From NCBI RefSeq assembly GCF_018390635.1, contig NZ_JAHBGE010000044.1:436769-500768 (forward strand): a stretch of 64,000 nucleotides of DNA, written 5' to 3'. A program made the translations under genes and the position numbers. The DNA comes from Ancylobacter lacus. GTDB taxonomy: Bacteria; Pseudomonadota; Alphaproteobacteria; Rhizobiales; Xanthobacteraceae. Below the pieces are notes generated by a model. It saw only the letters and a program-made list of their open reading frames with translations, did no database searches and had not been told where the DNA came from. Shown here one piece after another: positions 43,098 through 53,671 of the stretch (positions within the stretch are counted from its first letter, which is position 1; the number at the start of each line of letters is the position of its first letter).

Positions 43098-44690
43098 TCA
43101 CTTCAGCTCGACGCCGTAGAACTCGTGGCGGCCGAACGGGCTGACCTTGTAGTCCACCACTTCCTTGCGGATGGGCTCATAGACCACGGAGTGGGCGATG
43201 GTGAACCACGGCGCCTCCTCCTTCACGATCACCTGGGCCTGCTCGTAGAGCTTGGTGCGCTCGGCGAGGTCGGAGGAGACCCGGGCCTTGTTGATGAGGT
43301 CGTCGAACTCCTTGTTGCACCACTTGGCGAGGTTCTGGCCACCCTGGCGGGCGGCGGGGCAGCCGAGCAGGAAGAAGAAGTTGTCGGGGTCGCCATTGTC
43401 GCCGGTCCAGCCGAGCTGGCCGGTGATGTGCTCGCCCTGCTGCATGCGCTTGCGGTATTCGCCCCACTCATAGGACACCAGCTTGGCGTTCACGCCGATC
43501 TTGGCGAGGTCGGCCTGCATCATCTCGGCGATACGCTTGGCGTTGGGGTTGTAGGGCCGCTGCACCGGCATCCACCACAGGTCGATGTCGAGCGGCGTGG
43601 TCACCCCGGCGTCGGCCAGCATCTTCTTGGCCTTCTCGGGATCGTAGGCGTAGTCCTTCACCGCGGTGTTGTAGGACCAGATGGTCGGCGGGATCGGGTT
43701 GATCGCGGCCTGGCCGGCGCCCTGGTAGACGTCCTTGATGATCGCGGCCTTGTCGATCGCCATGTTGAAGGCCTGGCGGACCTCCTTCTTGTCGAAGGGC
43801 GGCTTCTGCACGTTGAAGGCCCAGTAGGCGATGTTGAGGCCCGGCTGCGAGAGCAGGTTGATGGCCGGGTCGGTCTTCATCGCGGTGATGTCGGCCGGGT
43901 TCGGCGCGATCATCACGTGGCACTCGCCCTTCTTCACCTTGGCGTAGCGGGCGGTGGGGTCCGGGGTGATGGCGAAGACCAGATTGTCGATCTTGGCCTT
44001 GCCCTCGTAATAGGCCGGGAAGGCCTTGTAGCGGATCACCGCGTCCTTCTGGTAGGCGACGAAGCTGAACGGCCCGGTGCCGACGGGAATCTGGTCGAAC
44101 TGCTCGGGCGTGCCCTTCTTCAGCAGGAAGTCGGCATATTCCTTGGAATGGATGGTGCCGAAGTCCATCGCGAGATTGGCGAGCATCGGCGCGTTCGGCT
44201 CGTTGAGCGTGAACTTCACCGTGTAGTCGTCGACCTTGTCGATGCTCTTGAGCAGGTCGGGCATGCTCATGTCGTTGAAGTAGTCATAGGCGCCGCCGGT
44301 CACCTTGAAATACGGGTTGTCCGGCTTCCACTGGCGCTCGAAGGAGAACAGCACGTCGTCGGCGTTGAAGTCGCGGGTCGGGGTGAAGCCGTTCACGCCG
44401 GAGTGGAACTTCACGCCCTTGCGCAGTTTGAAGACGATCTCCTTGCCGTCGGGGCTCACGGTCCAGCTCTCGGCGAGACCGGGGACCACCTTGGTGGTGC
44501 CGCGCTCGAACTCGACGAGCTGGTTGTAGACCGGGCGCGCGGCGTCGAAGCTGGTGCCGGTGGTGTTCAGGGCCGGGGTGAAGTTCTCCGGGCTGCCTTC
44601 GGAGCAGTAGACCAGGGTGTTTGCGTAGGCCGGCACCGCCAGCACCGACAGAATCGCGGCGGCGGCGAACTTCGCCTTCAGGAACGACAT
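43098..44690 (-). CDS. Peptide ABC transporter substrate-binding protein (family 5, DppA-like)
   Basis: 530 residues. Signal peptide 'AKFAAAAILSVLAVPAYA'; family 5 binding fold with 'TLVYCSEGSPENFTPALNTTG', 'SPDGKEIVFKLRKGVKFHSG' and 'FDKKEVRQAFNMAIDKAAII'. Typical of DppA (dipeptide/haem-precursor type). First gene of the operon; the biased codon use suggests it is strongly expressed. The gap upstream (44691-44972) shows no recognisable operator. Confidence 0.9.
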   Translation of the reverse strand: MSFLKAKFAAAAILSVLAVPAYANTLVYCSEGSPENFTPALNTTGTSFDAARPVYNQLVEFERGTTKVVPGLAESWTVSPDGKEIVFKLRKGVKFHSGVNGFTPTRDFNADDVLFSFERQWKPDNPYFKVTGGAYDYFNDMSMPDLLKSIDKVDDYTVKFTLNEPNAPMLANLAMDFGTIHSKEYADFLLKKGTPEQFDQIPVGTGPFSFVAYQKDAVIRYKAFPAYYEGKAKIDNLVFAITPDPTARYAKVKKGECHVMIAPNPADITAMKTDPAINLLSQPGLNIAYWAFNVQKPPFDKKEVRQAFNMAIDKAAIIKDVYQGAGQAAINPIPPTIWSYNTAVKDYAYDPEKAKKMLADAGVTTPLDIDLWWMPVQRPYNPNAKRIAEMMQADLAKIGVNAKLVSYEWGEYRKRMQQGEHITGQLGWTGDNGDPDNFFFLLGCPAARQGGQNLAKWCNKEFDDLINKARVSSDLAERTKLYEQAQVIVKEEAPWFTIAHSVVYEPIRKEVVDYKVSPFGRHEFYGVELK

Positions 44691-44972
44691 GTGCGGATTC
44701 CCCTCTAACGACGATCCCGCGGTGGCTTAGGCCAGGTTTTAACCGGCGGGAGCATCAACCCTGACGACTGAAACACGGACGTCGTCGCAGCGCAATAATA
44801 TGTCTGCCCCCGACAAAAGTCTTAAAGCCGCGCCGTTCCGGCCCGATTACCGGCAACCCCGCAAGGCGGGCGGGCGGCCCGAGGGGGCTGCACCGATGCC
44901 GGCGATCGGCTACAACCGCGGCAGCCAACAACAGCCGCGCCCACGACGCGGCATCCGCCGGGAGACCGCGAC

Positions 44973-46202
44973 ATGACCGCCAGCCCCTCCGCCGCCGCGA
45001 GCCCGGAACGTTCCGCCCGCAGCGTGCCGCCCTTCGACTGGGCCGATCCGTTCGACCTTGACGGGCAGCTCACCGAAGAGGAGCGCATGGTCCGCGACAC
45101 CGCGCGCGACTATGCTCAGGAGCAGCTCGCCCCCCGCGTCGCCAGCGCCTACCGCGACGAGCGTTTCGACCGCGAGATCATGACCGAGATGGGCGCGCTC
45201 GGCCTGCTCGGCCCCACCATCCCGGAGGAATATGGCGGCGCCGGCCTCGGCTATGTCGCCTATGGCCTCGTCGCCCGTGAGGTGGAACGGGTCGATTCGG
45301 GCTACCGCTCGGCGATGAGCGTGCAGTCCTCGCTGGTGATGCACCCGATCTATGCCTATGGCGACGAGAGCCAGCGCCGGGCCTACCTGCCGCGTCTCGC
45401 CACCGGCGAGATCGTCGGCTGCTTCGGCCTCACCGAGCCCGACGCCGGCTCCGATCCCGCCGGCATGCGCACCCGCGCCGAGAAGATCGACGGCGGCTAC
45501 CGCCTGACCGGCGCCAAGATGTGGATCACCAACGCGCCGATCGCCGACGTCATGGTGGTGTGGGCGAAGTCGGCCGCGCATGGCGACGCCATTCGCGGCT
45601 TCGTGCTGGAGCGCGGCATGAAGGGGCTCTCCACCCCGAAGATCGAGAACAAGCTGAGCCTGCGCGCCTCCATCACCGGCGAGATCGTGATGGATGGCGT
45701 CGAGGTGCCGGAGAGCGCGCTGCTGCCCAACGTCGCCGGCCTCAAGGGTCCGTTCGGCTGCCTCAACCGCGCCCGCTACGGCATCGCCTGGGGCGTGATG
45801 GGCGCGGCGGAGGCCTGCTTCCACGCCGCCCGCAGCTACACGCTCGACCGCAAGCAGTTCGACAAGCCGCTGGCCGCCACCCAGCTCGTGCAGAAGAAGC
45901 TGGCGGACATGCTCACCGAGATCGGGCTCGGCCTGCAGGGCGCGCTGCGCATCGGCCGGCTGTTCGAGGAAGGCCGGCTGCCGCCGGAGGCCATCTCCAT
46001 CATGAAGCGCAACAATTGCGGCAAGGCGCTCGACATCGCCCGGCTCGCCCGCGACATGCATGGCGGCAACGGCATCTCGGCGGAATACCCGGTGATGCGC
46101 CACATGGTGAACCTCGAAACGGTGAACACCTATGAGGGCACCCACGACATCCACGCGCTGATCCTCGGCCGCGCCATCACCGGGCATCAGGCCTTCTTCT
46201 GA
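44973..46202 (+). CDS. gcdH: Glutaryl-CoA dehydrogenase (acyl-CoA dehydrogenase family)
   Basis: 409 residues. Acyl-CoA dehydrogenase N, middle and C domains: '[20 protein letters not shown]' and '[17 protein letters not shown]' (FAD and substrate contacts) and the catalytic Glu in '[20 protein letters not shown]'. The RYGIAWG and '[12 protein letters not shown]' stretches match glutaryl-CoA dehydrogenases of lysine/tryptophan/benzoate degradation, which oxidise and decarboxylate glutaryl-CoA to crotonyl-CoA. Divergent from the peptide ABC operon. Confidence 0.9.
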   Translation: MTASPSAAASPERSARSVPPFDWADPFDLDGQLTEEERMVRDTARDYAQEQLAPRVASAYRDERFDREIMTEMGALGLLGPTIPEEYGGAGLGYVAYGLVAREVERVDSGYRSAMSVQSSLVMHPIYAYGDESQRRAYLPRLATGEIVGCFGLTEPDAGSDPAGMRTRAEKIDGGYRLTGAKMWITNAPIADVMVVWAKSAAHGDAIRGFVLERGMKGLSTPKIENKLSLRASITGEIVMDGVEVPESALLPNVAGLKGPFGCLNRARYGIAWGVMGAAEACFHAARSYTLDRKQFDKPLAATQLVQKKLADMLTEIGLGLQGALRIGRLFEEGRLPPEAISIMKRNNCGKALDIARLARDMHGGNGISAEYPVMRHMVNLETVNTYEGTHDIHALILGRAITGHQAFF

Positions 46203-46293
46203 GCGGCGCGGCCGCTTGTGCGGTCTGAGAGCGGCGCAGCCGTTTACGCGCGGGATGAAAAGGGAAGGGCGGGCGGCGTCGGGCGCGGCCCGC

Positions 46294-46452
46294 TCACTCG
46301 GCAGCGACGGTGCTGGCGGCGGGCTGGGACGGCATTTCCAGCCGGCCGGAGAACGGGTGTCCGAACACCACCGTCGCCGCGATGATGCCATAGGCGAGCG
46401 CGAACAGGATCCGGTCGCGATAGCGGGCAAGGGTGGAGCGCATGGCGAGCAT
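46294..46452 (-). CDS. Possible small single-span membrane protein
   Basis: A 52-residue frame from the ATG at 46452 (or 49 from the ATG at 46443). Basic N-terminus (MRSTLARYRDR), one transmembrane segment (ILFALAYGIIAATVVFG) and a short hydrophilic tail ending VAAE. The hydrophobic pattern and positive-inside rule look real, but the ribosome site is weak and I know no family. It lies between gcdH and the helicase gene. Confidence 0.45.
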   Translation of the reverse strand: MLAMRSTLARYRDRILFALAYGIIAATVVFGHPFSGRLEMPSQPAASTVAAE

Positions 46453-46538
46453 CCCGTGAAGATCGGCTTAATCTACCGGGATGATGGATCAATGTAAAGC
46501 GTCGGTTGTGGAAACCGAGGTTTCACATAAGGTCTACG

Positions 46539-47966
46539 TTATTCGCTCTCCGCGGCCTCGCGCTCGAAGGCCTGGGTGAAGCCGGCGACGCGGCGGTCGA
46601 CCCGGATGTCGGCGATGCGCAGCGGCCGTGCCAGCGAGAGGCCGGCCAGCGAGCGGGCGCGGGAGAGCGCGACATAGGCCTGTCCGGCGGCGAAGGTGCC
46701 GGCGTCGAAGTCGATCCGCACATCGTCAAGGGTCAGGCCCTGCGCCTTGTGCACCGTCACCGCCCAGGCCGGCACCAGCGGAAGCTGGGAATAGGAGCCG
46801 ACCACCTTGGTGGCGATCTTGCCGCCGGTTTCGTCCCAGTCGTAGCGGATGCGCTCCCAGCTCGTCGCCTCGATCTCGCAGAGCTGGCCGGTGGCGTCGA
46901 AGCGCACATAGGCGCTGGTCGGCGAGAGCCCCACCACCGTGCCGACCGAGCCGTTCACCCATTGCCGCGCCGGGTCGTTGCGCACCGCCATCACCCGGGC
47001 GCCGACCTTCAGGGTCAGCGCCTCCGGCACCGGCAGGCGGTCGTTCTGGAGGTCGAATTCCCCCTCGCTCACCCCGCCATAGGAGCGGCCGGCATCGTGC
47101 AGCGCGTCCATGCCGCGCTGGTTGTAGGCGTCCACCCGGGCATTTGTGGGCGCCAGCACCACCGGCACCCGGCCGTCGCGATGCTCGCGGTGGCAGGCGG
47201 CGTTGATTGCCTCCACCGCCTCCGCCACCTGCCGGCCGCCGCGCAGATTGGCGAGATGGGCAATGAAGGTGGTGTCGACCTGGCGGTACACCTGGGTGAA
47301 GGCCAGCCGGTCCACCTCCGCCTCGCGCAGCACCTGGGCGTCGAAGGCGAAGGGGCCGTCATAGCCGAGCCGGCCCAGCATCTCCCGCTCCACCGTGGGC
47401 ACCACCGGCGGCAGCTGCAGGAAATCGCCCACCAGCACCATCTGCACCCCGCCGAACGGGCGGGGGTCCTCGCGGGCGAGGCGCAGGCAGCGGTCCACCG
47501 CGTCCAGCACGTCGGCCCGCACCATGGAAATCTCGTCGATGACCAGCCGCTCCAGCCGCTTCATCACCGCCCGGCGCTGCGCCTTGGGCTTGGCCTCGGC
47601 GGGGTCGATGAGGCGCGGCGGCAGGCCGAAGAAGGAATGGATGGTCTGCCCGCCGAGCTGGAGCGCGGCCACGCCGGTGGGGGCGAGGAAGGCCTGCTTG
47701 CCCTCACCGAGCCGCCGCACCGCCTGGAGGAAGGTGGTCTTCCCGGTGCCCGCGCCGCCGAGCACCATGACCACCGGGGTGCCGCGCTTCAGCCGTTCCA
47801 GCGGCGCGGCGAAGGCGCCCTCCGGCACGCCGGGCAGGGGGGTGTCGCGGGCGGCGGCGTGTGCGGCCTCGAGGCTCGCATGGGCCTTGCGGATGGCGGC
47901 GGCCTTGCGCGCCGCGGCGGCATCCGCCGGCGGCCGGGCACCCTGATTCGGAACGGATCGGCTCAT
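46539..47966 (-). CDS. PIF1/RecD-like DNA helicase
   Basis: 475 residues. Walker A 'VLGGAGTGKTTFLQA', motif II 'LVIDEISMVRADVLDAV', motif III 'MVLVGDFLQLPPVVP', and the C-terminal 'WAVTVHKAQGLTLDDVRIDF' plus 'AYVALSRARSLAGL' motifs V and VI of the superfamily 1B PIF1/RecD group. It probably unwinds DNA 5' to 3' in repair or replication. It is a stand-alone gene. Confidence 0.88.
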   Translation of the reverse strand: MSRSVPNQGARPPADAAAARKAAAIRKAHASLEAAHAAARDTPLPGVPEGAFAAPLERLKRGTPVVMVLGGAGTGKTTFLQAVRRLGEGKQAFLAPTGVAALQLGGQTIHSFFGLPPRLIDPAEAKPKAQRRAVMKRLERLVIDEISMVRADVLDAVDRCLRLAREDPRPFGGVQMVLVGDFLQLPPVVPTVEREMLGRLGYDGPFAFDAQVLREAEVDRLAFTQVYRQVDTTFIAHLANLRGGRQVAEAVEAINAACHREHRDGRVPVVLAPTNARVDAYNQRGMDALHDAGRSYGGVSEGEFDLQNDRLPVPEALTLKVGARVMAVRNDPARQWVNGSVGTVVGLSPTSAYVRFDATGQLCEIEATSWERIRYDWDETGGKIATKVVGSYSQLPLVPAWAVTVHKAQGLTLDDVRIDFDAGTFAAGQAYVALSRARSLAGLSLARPLRIADIRVDRRVAGFTQAFEREAAESE

Positions 47967-48008
47967 GGGCGACAGGGAAGCACAGCCGCGGCGCGCCTGC
48001 GAGCGGGG

Positions 48009-48848
48009 TCAGTGCAGCTTGATGAGCACCAGCCCGCCGACGATCAGCGCCGCGGCGACGAGGCGGTTTGCCCGCAGCGGCTCGTGCAGCACGACGACGG
48101 CGATCACCGCCCCGAACAGCACGCTCGATTCCCGCACCGCCGCCACCAGCCCGATCGGCGCCCGCGTCATCGCCCAGATCGAGATCCAGTAGGCCGACAG
48201 CGACATCGCCCCGCCGGCAAGGCCGGGCCCGACGAAGGCGAGCGCCGGCCGCAGCGCCGCCGGCCCCTTCCACACCAGACCGAACAGGGTGATGAGCGCG
48301 CTGTCCATCACGAACAGCCAGGCGGAATAGACATGCGGGTTGCCCGTCGCCCGGGCGCCCAGCCCGTCCACCAGCGTATAGGCGGTGATGCTGGCGCCGC
48401 AGGCCAGCGCCAGCCGCAGCGCCTTCGGGTCGAACCGGGTGCCCTGTCCCCGCCACGCAATGGCGACGATGCCGACCGCGAGCAGCGCCACCCCGGCGAA
48501 GCCCTGAGCGTCGATCGGCTCGCCCAGCACGGCGAGCGAGATCAGCGTCGTCATCAGCGGCGCGCTGCCGCGTGCCACCGGGTAGACCTGCCCCATGTCG
48601 GCCAGCCGATAGGCCCCGCTCAGGGTGAGGTAGTAGAACAGGTGGATGGCGATGGAGGCGCCGATCCACGGCCACACATGGAGCGCCGGCGGCCCCAGCC
48701 ACAGCGCCGCCGGCAGCGCGATGACGCCGCAGGCCGCATTCACCAGCACCACGGCGAGGAAGGGGTCCAGCCGTATCTTGAGGATGGCGTTCCAGCCGGC
48801 GTGCATCGCCGCCGCGGCGATGACCGCCAGGAATACGGTGAAATCCAT
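48009..48848 (-). CDS. EamA/DMT family transporter
   Basis: 279 residues with ten hydrophobic segments in two repeated halves (drug/metabolite transporter superfamily). 'MHAGWNAILKI' near the start and 'VYPVARGSAPLMTTLISLAVLGEPI' in the first repeat are typical EamA landmarks. The substrate is unknown. Separated from the helicase by 42 bases. Confidence 0.85.
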   Translation of the reverse strand: MDFTVFLAVIAAAAMHAGWNAILKIRLDPFLAVVLVNAACGVIALPAALWLGPPALHVWPWIGASIAIHLFYYLTLSGAYRLADMGQVYPVARGSAPLMTTLISLAVLGEPIDAQGFAGVALLAVGIVAIAWRGQGTRFDPKALRLALACGASITAYTLVDGLGARATGNPHVYSAWLFVMDSALITLFGLVWKGPAALRPALAFVGPGLAGGAMSLSAYWISIWAMTRAPIGLVAAVRESSVLFGAVIAVVVLHEPLRANRLVAAALIVGGLVLIKLH

Positions 48849-49225
48849 TGTCGCCGAACTGTCACAAAGCTGGTGCCGGCGTAGTCGATTTCCCCGCCCG
48901 CGCCAAGCGCCGAAGCCCGGCGGCGACGTGCGGCCTCAAGAGGCGGGCGTGGGAGGCGGGGCTTCTGGGCGTTGGAGCGCCGGGATGTGGCCGCGTCTGT
49001 GACGGCCGGCAGGCCCTCAACCGCGCTGCACGTCCCGGGGGCCTCATGACCGGACATCGCCCGCACGGATACGACCCTTCGCCGGAACGAGCGCGCCAAT
49101 GCCGCTCGATGGGCGCGGGCGCGCGGTCCGCTCGCCGGCCCGTGGATATGGAGCGAGACCCCGGCCGAGGGCGGCTTCCGCTAGCCGCGGCGGTTATGCG
49201 CCGGCGTCGAGGCGCGCGTTCCGGC
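48849..49225. other. 377-base gap with no recognisable feature
   Basis: GC-rich sequence between the EamA gene and the 3' end of the YcaQ gene. I see no coding-like frame, repeat, or strong hairpin. The promoter of the EamA gene must lie at its left end. Confidence 0.4.
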
Positions 49226-50512
49226 TCAGCCCGACGACCCCTCGCCCAGCGCCGCCCGGAGCGGCGCGGCGAGGTCGCCCTTCTCGCCGGCCCGCACCCC
49301 GCCGAGCCCCAGCCAGCCCGCCAGCAGCCGCAGCTCGGCGGCCAGCGCCTCGGCCACCGGCCCGGCGGCGGCGTCGGCTTCCAGATGCGCCGCCGGCACG
49401 GCGAGCACCCCGGCGGCGCGCTCCGCCTTCACGTCGACCCGCGCCACCAGCCGGTCGCCGAGCAGGAAGGGCATGACGTAGTAGCCATGCGCGCGCTGGT
49501 CGGCCGGGGTGTAGAAGGCGAGGCGGTAGTGGAAGCCGAACAGCTCGTGGGTGCGGCGCCGCTCGAACACCAGCGAGTCGAACGGCGAGAGCAGCGCCCG
49601 TGCCGCGATCCGGCGCGGGATGCGGGCGTCGGCGGCGAGATAGCCGGGGCGGCTCCACCCTTCCACCGCCACCGGCAGCAGCGCGCCATCCTCCACCAGC
49701 TCGGCCACACGGGCCCTGGATTCGGCGGCGTCGAGCCGATAATAATCGCGCAGGCACGGCTCGCTGGCGACGCCGAGCGCCCGGGCGGCGCCGAGCAGCA
49801 GCCGGCGCTGCGCCTCCGCCGGGCCCGGTACCGGCGCGGCGAGAGCGTCGGCCGGCAGCACCCGCTCCGGCAGGTCGTAGAGCCGCTCGAAGCCGCGCCG
49901 CTCGGCGGTGGTCACCGCGCCGGCCCAGAACAGATATTCCAGCGCCTGCTTGCCCGCGCTCCAGCCCCACCAGCCGCCTTCGCCCTTGCCGCCGTCGACC
50001 CGGCCGCCTTCGGTGAGCTCGCCGGCGGCGAGCGGGCCGCGGGCGCGCACCTCCTCCAGCACGGCGCGGACATAGTCCGGCCGCTCGCGGGCGAAGCGGG
50101 CGAGGCCGCCATAGATGCCCTCGCCGCGCGCCGCCCGCTCCATCCGCCAGCGCATCAGCGGGTACAGCGTCACCGGCAGCAGCGAGGCCTCGTGGCCCCA
50201 ATATTCGAACAGCGTCCGCCGCCGGCCCCGGGTGGCGGCGTCGAGCCGCTCCACGGGGTAGGGGCCGAGCCGGGAGAACAGCGGGAGATAGTGCGAGCGC
50301 ACCAGCACGTTGACGGAATCGATCTGCAGCAGGCCGAGCCGTTCCACCATGCGGCGCATGGCAGGGTGGCCGGCGGGCTCCGCGACCCGGCCCGCCCCGG
50401 CATGGCCGCTGCCGAAGCCCTGCGCCGCCAGCGCCACGCGCCGGGCTTCACGGGCGGAGAGTTTTTCGCGCGGCGGCGGCAGGGCGGGGGCTTCGGCATC
50501 GCTCATGGGCAC
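49226..50512 (-). CDS. Winged-helix DNA glycosylase, YcaQ/AlkX family
   Basis: 428 residues. HTH_42 (DUF1006) family. The stretch 'LLQIDSVNVLVRSHYLPLFSRLGPY' carries the QID catalytic motif of YcaQ-type enzymes, which remove alkylated bases and unhook interstrand crosslinks. 'SPFDSLVFERRRTHELFGFHYR' is another conserved block. An ATG six bases in (50506) is an alternative start. Confidence 0.85.
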   Translation of the reverse strand: MPMSDAEAPALPPPREKLSAREARRVALAAQGFGSGHAGAGRVAEPAGHPAMRRMVERLGLLQIDSVNVLVRSHYLPLFSRLGPYPVERLDAATRGRRRTLFEYWGHEASLLPVTLYPLMRWRMERAARGEGIYGGLARFARERPDYVRAVLEEVRARGPLAAGELTEGGRVDGGKGEGGWWGWSAGKQALEYLFWAGAVTTAERRGFERLYDLPERVLPADALAAPVPGPAEAQRRLLLGAARALGVASEPCLRDYYRLDAAESRARVAELVEDGALLPVAVEGWSRPGYLAADARIPRRIAARALLSPFDSLVFERRRTHELFGFHYRLAFYTPADQRAHGYYVMPFLLGDRLVARVDVKAERAAGVLAVPAAHLEADAAAGPVAEALAAELRLLAGWLGLGGVRAGEKGDLAAPLRAALGEGSSG

Positions 50513-50721
50513 CGCGGGGTTCGGGGGCCGGCAGCATGAGGGGAGTCGGCCGCCGCCATCAAGGCCGGCGCGCCCGGCCGCTGGCGATCAGGGCGCCGGC
50601 GGGGGGCACAGATGGCGGCATCATCGCCGGGAGCACGCCGGGGCCATGGTCCCGGCGGGAATGGTGGCGGGGCCGGGGCCGTCGCCGGGGCCGTCGCCCC
50701 GGCGGCAGGAGGACCAGCGGC

Positions 50722-52161
50722 TCAGACCGCGTACTGGGTCACGAACTTGGTGTTCACATAGGCGTCCATCGCCTCGGTGCCGCCTTCCGAGCCGTAGCCG
50801 GAATCCTTCACCCCGCCGAACGGCACCTCGGGCAAAGCGAGGCCGTGGTGGTTGATGGAGATCATGCCGCTCTCGACCCGGCGGCTGAACTCGTCCGCCG
50901 TGGTGCCGGAGCGGGTATAGGCATAGGCGGCGAGGCCCCAGGGCAGCCGGTTGGCCTCGGCGAACAGCGCCTCGGAGGAGGAGAAGGAGGCGATCGGCAC
51001 CACCGGGCCGAACGGCTCCTCGTTCATGATGCGGGCGGAGAGCGGCACCCCGGTCAGCACGGTCGGCTCGAAGAAATAGCCGTTATTGCCGATGCGGTTG
51101 CCGCCGGTCAGGAGGGTGGCGCCCTGCTGCACCGCGTCGGCGGTCAGCGCCTCCATGGCGTCGACCCGGCGGGAATTGGCGAGCGGGCCCATCCGCACGC
51201 TCTCGTCGAGGCCGTTGCCCACCTTCACCTTCTTCACCGCCTCGGTGAAGCCGTCGACGAAGCGCTCATAGACGTTCTCATGGACGAGGAAGCGGGTGGG
51301 GGAGACGCAGACCTGTCCGGCATTGCGGAACTTGGCGCTCGAGAGCAGCTTGATGGCGTGGTCGAGGTCTGCATCCTCGAACACCACCGCCGGGGCGTGG
51401 CCGCCCAGCTCCATGGTGACGCGCTTCATGTGGGCGCCGGCCAGCGCGGCGAGCTGCTTGCCCACCGGGGTCGAGCCGGTGAACGTGACCTTGCGGATCA
51501 CCGGGTGGGGGATGAGGTAGTTCGAGATTTCCGCCGGCACGCCGAAGACGAGGTTCACCACGCCGGCCGGCAGCCCGGCATCCTCATAGCACTTGATGAG
51601 CGCGGCGCAGCTCGCCGGGGTCTCCTCCGGCCCCTTCAGGATCACCGAGCAGCCGGCGGCGATGGCGGCGGAAACCTTGCGCACCGCCTGGTTGATCGGG
51701 AAGTTCCACGGGGTGAAGGCGGCGACCGGGCCGACCGGCTCGCGGTGGACGATCTGCTGCACGCCCTCGGCGCGGGCGGGGATCAGCCGGCCATACTGGC
51801 GGCGGCCTTCCTCGGCCATCCAGTCGATGATGTCGGCGGCCGCCAGCGTCTCGATGCGGGCTTCGGCGATCGGCTTGCCCTGCTCCATCGTCATGATGCG
51901 CGAGATGTTCTCGTGCCGCTCGCGCAGCAGCTCGGCGGCCTTGCGCATCAGCTTGTAGCGCTCGTGCGGGGACACCCGGCTCCAGCTTCGGAAGGCCCGC
52001 TCGGCGGCGTCCAGCGCCTCGTCGAGATCGGCGGTGCCGGCATGGGCCACGGTGCCGATCGTCTCGCCGGTGGCGGGGTTCAGCACCGGCTCGCTGCGGG
52101 CGCCGGTGCGCCAGGTGCCGTCGATGAAGAGCGAGACGTCGGGATAGGTGGCGGTCAGCAT
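50722..52161 (-). CDS. gabD: NAD(P)-dependent succinate-semialdehyde dehydrogenase
   Basis: 479 residues from the ATG at 52161. Aldehyde dehydrogenase family with catalytic Glu in '[18 protein letters not shown]' and catalytic Cys in '[16 protein letters not shown]'. Cofactor loop '[16 protein letters not shown]'. Closest in pattern to succinate-semialdehyde dehydrogenases, with glutarate-semialdehyde dehydrogenase as an alternative. It could feed C4 units to the TCA cycle. No gabT is adjacent. Confidence 0.85.
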   Translation of the reverse strand: MLTATYPDVSLFIDGTWRTGARSEPVLNPATGETIGTVAHAGTADLDEALDAAERAFRSWSRVSPHERYKLMRKAAELLRERHENISRIMTMEQGKPIAEARIETLAAADIIDWMAEEGRRQYGRLIPARAEGVQQIVHREPVGPVAAFTPWNFPINQAVRKVSAAIAAGCSVILKGPEETPASCAALIKCYEDAGLPAGVVNLVFGVPAEISNYLIPHPVIRKVTFTGSTPVGKQLAALAGAHMKRVTMELGGHAPAVVFEDADLDHAIKLLSSAKFRNAGQVCVSPTRFLVHENVYERFVDGFTEAVKKVKVGNGLDESVRMGPLANSRRVDAMEALTADAVQQGATLLTGGNRIGNNGYFFEPTVLTGVPLSARIMNEEPFGPVVPIASFSSSEALFAEANRLPWGLAAYAYTRSGTTADEFSRRVESGMISINHHGLALPEVPFGGVKDSGYGSEGGTEAMDAYVNTKFVTQYAV

Positions 52162-52373
52162 GGGCGGTGTCCTTGGTTCTGGAACGGCTGGGCTGTGGAA
52201 CGGCTGGCCCTCACCTAATCCTCCGGCGGCGCGGGCGAAAGGGGCGTGTACGCATAGCCCGGCCGCGGGCGCGCCGCATCCCGCCGCCCGCCGGGGCACC
52301 GGACGCTGGGGAACTTCGGCGCCCACGCGGGGTTGCTCAGCGGAGGCCGGCACCTCCGGCCGGGGACACCACC

Positions 52374-52943
52374 GTGCTCGACCTCACCGGCAAGGACACC
52401 GACGCGCTCGTCCGCCTGACCGCCGCCGCCCTCATCGGCATGGTGATCGGCGTCAACCGCGACCTGCGCGGCAAGCCGACCGGCATGCGCACGCTGGGGC
52501 TGGTGTGCATGGGCGCGGCGCTGGTGTCGCTGGCGGCGATCCGGGTCGGCGATCTGGCCGACCGCCCCGACGCCATGAGCCGCGTGGTGCAGGGCATCGT
52601 GCAGGGGGTGCTCACCGGCATCGGCTTCCTGGGCGCCGGCGTGGTGCTGCGCGACCGTGACGCGATGGAGGTCCACGGCCTCACCACTGCGGCGACGGTG
52701 TGGGTGACGGCCGCGCTCGGCATCGCCGCGGCGCTGGCGAGCTGGGTGCTGATCGCGACCGGGCTCGGCATCACGCTGGGGCTGCTGGCGGTGGCCAACC
52801 CGCTGGAGAAGATGATCGAGCGTCGCGGCGCCGCGCGCCGCACGCAACCGCGTCGCGAGCCCGCGACGGGAATGGACAAGCGTCCCGAGGCCGTGACGCG
52901 GCCGCCTTCCGGGCAGACAGGAGCCGAGCATGCCGACCGTTGA
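52374..52943 (+). CDS. MgtC/SapB family membrane protein
   Basis: 189 residues using the GTG at 52374; the longer frame upstream is arginine/proline-rich and implausible. The MgtC N-terminal motif '[28 protein letters not shown]' and the segments '[21 protein letters not shown]' and '[21 protein letters not shown]' are clear. The hydrophilic C-tail is variable. MgtC proteins influence magnesium and membrane potential homeostasis. It overlaps the next gene by 14 bases. Confidence 0.82.
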   Translation: MLDLTGKDTDALVRLTAAALIGMVIGVNRDLRGKPTGMRTLGLVCMGAALVSLAAIRVGDLADRPDAMSRVVQGIVQGVLTGIGFLGAGVVLRDRDAMEVHGLTTAATVWVTAALGIAAALASWVLIATGLGITLGLLAVANPLEKMIERRGAARRTQPRREPATGMDKRPEAVTRPPSGQTGAEHADR

Positions 52944-53325
52944 CCGCCTGCGCCACGACATCGACCGTGGTCTCACCGGAGACAAGGTACCGTTTCCCGA
53001 TCCCGCCGCCGCGCCGCTGGGCACCGACGACGAGGCGGCCGGCACGCCGGCTTCCCCGGAGGCCATCGCCCATGCCCGTCGCGTCGAGGCGGGGGGCGAT
53101 GCCCGCCGAGGCCCGGCGGTGACGGATGAGAGCACGCGCGGCTATTCCGGCGAGGCGCACCCGCCGGGGGCGGTCGCGCCGGGCGGCGGCGCGTCCGGGG
53201 TGCTGGCGGGCGACGGCATCCGTTCCTCGGCCAAATCCGCGGCCAAGCGCTGGCGCGCCATCTGGATGCTGGCCGGCGCCGTGCTGATCGTGGCGGTGGC
53301 GATGTGGTCGATGGCGCCGGCCTGA
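52930..53325 (+). CDS. Small protein with C-terminal membrane anchor
   Basis: 131 residues. A hydrophilic, proline/glycine-rich first 105 residues ('[25 protein letters not shown]') and one transmembrane segment at the end (IWMLAGAVLIVAVAMWSMA). The ATG lies inside the mgtC coding end, suggesting translational coupling. The function is unknown. Confidence 0.7.
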   Translation: MPTVDRLRHDIDRGLTGDKVPFPDPAAAPLGTDDEAAGTPASPEAIAHARRVEAGGDARRGPAVTDESTRGYSGEAHPPGAVAPGGGASGVLAGDGIRSSAKSAAKRWRAIWMLAGAVLIVAVAMWSMAPA

Positions 53326-53671
53326 GGCCACGGGCCGGGCCGCGATCGCGGTTCGGGCCCCTCCATGCGGCCGGCCGCCGGCGTCGCCCGGTGTCCGCAC
53401 CGCCGCACCGCGCCGGCACAGCGCGGCGCCCGGTGGCGCGGGCCGGTCCCCGGTGGCGGGGCTGGCGGGCGGTCCCCCGCGCGAACCTCGAGCGCCCCAC
53501 GCGAATCTCAAGCGCACATCCGCAGCCCGGCCCCTTCGCGCACGCGCAACCCCTTGCCCGGCTTCACCTTCGCCGCCAGCCACCCAACACACCGCCGCGC
53601 CGCTCCGCCAGCGAGGGTTCGCGCAACCGCGTCCTTTCGGCGTTTCTTGTCAGCATGTTGGAAATCCGGCG

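Noticed and set aside
46508-46526. Hairpin near 46508-46526 as a terminator
   Set aside because: The stem has a bulge and no T-run on either strand, so the evidence is too weak.
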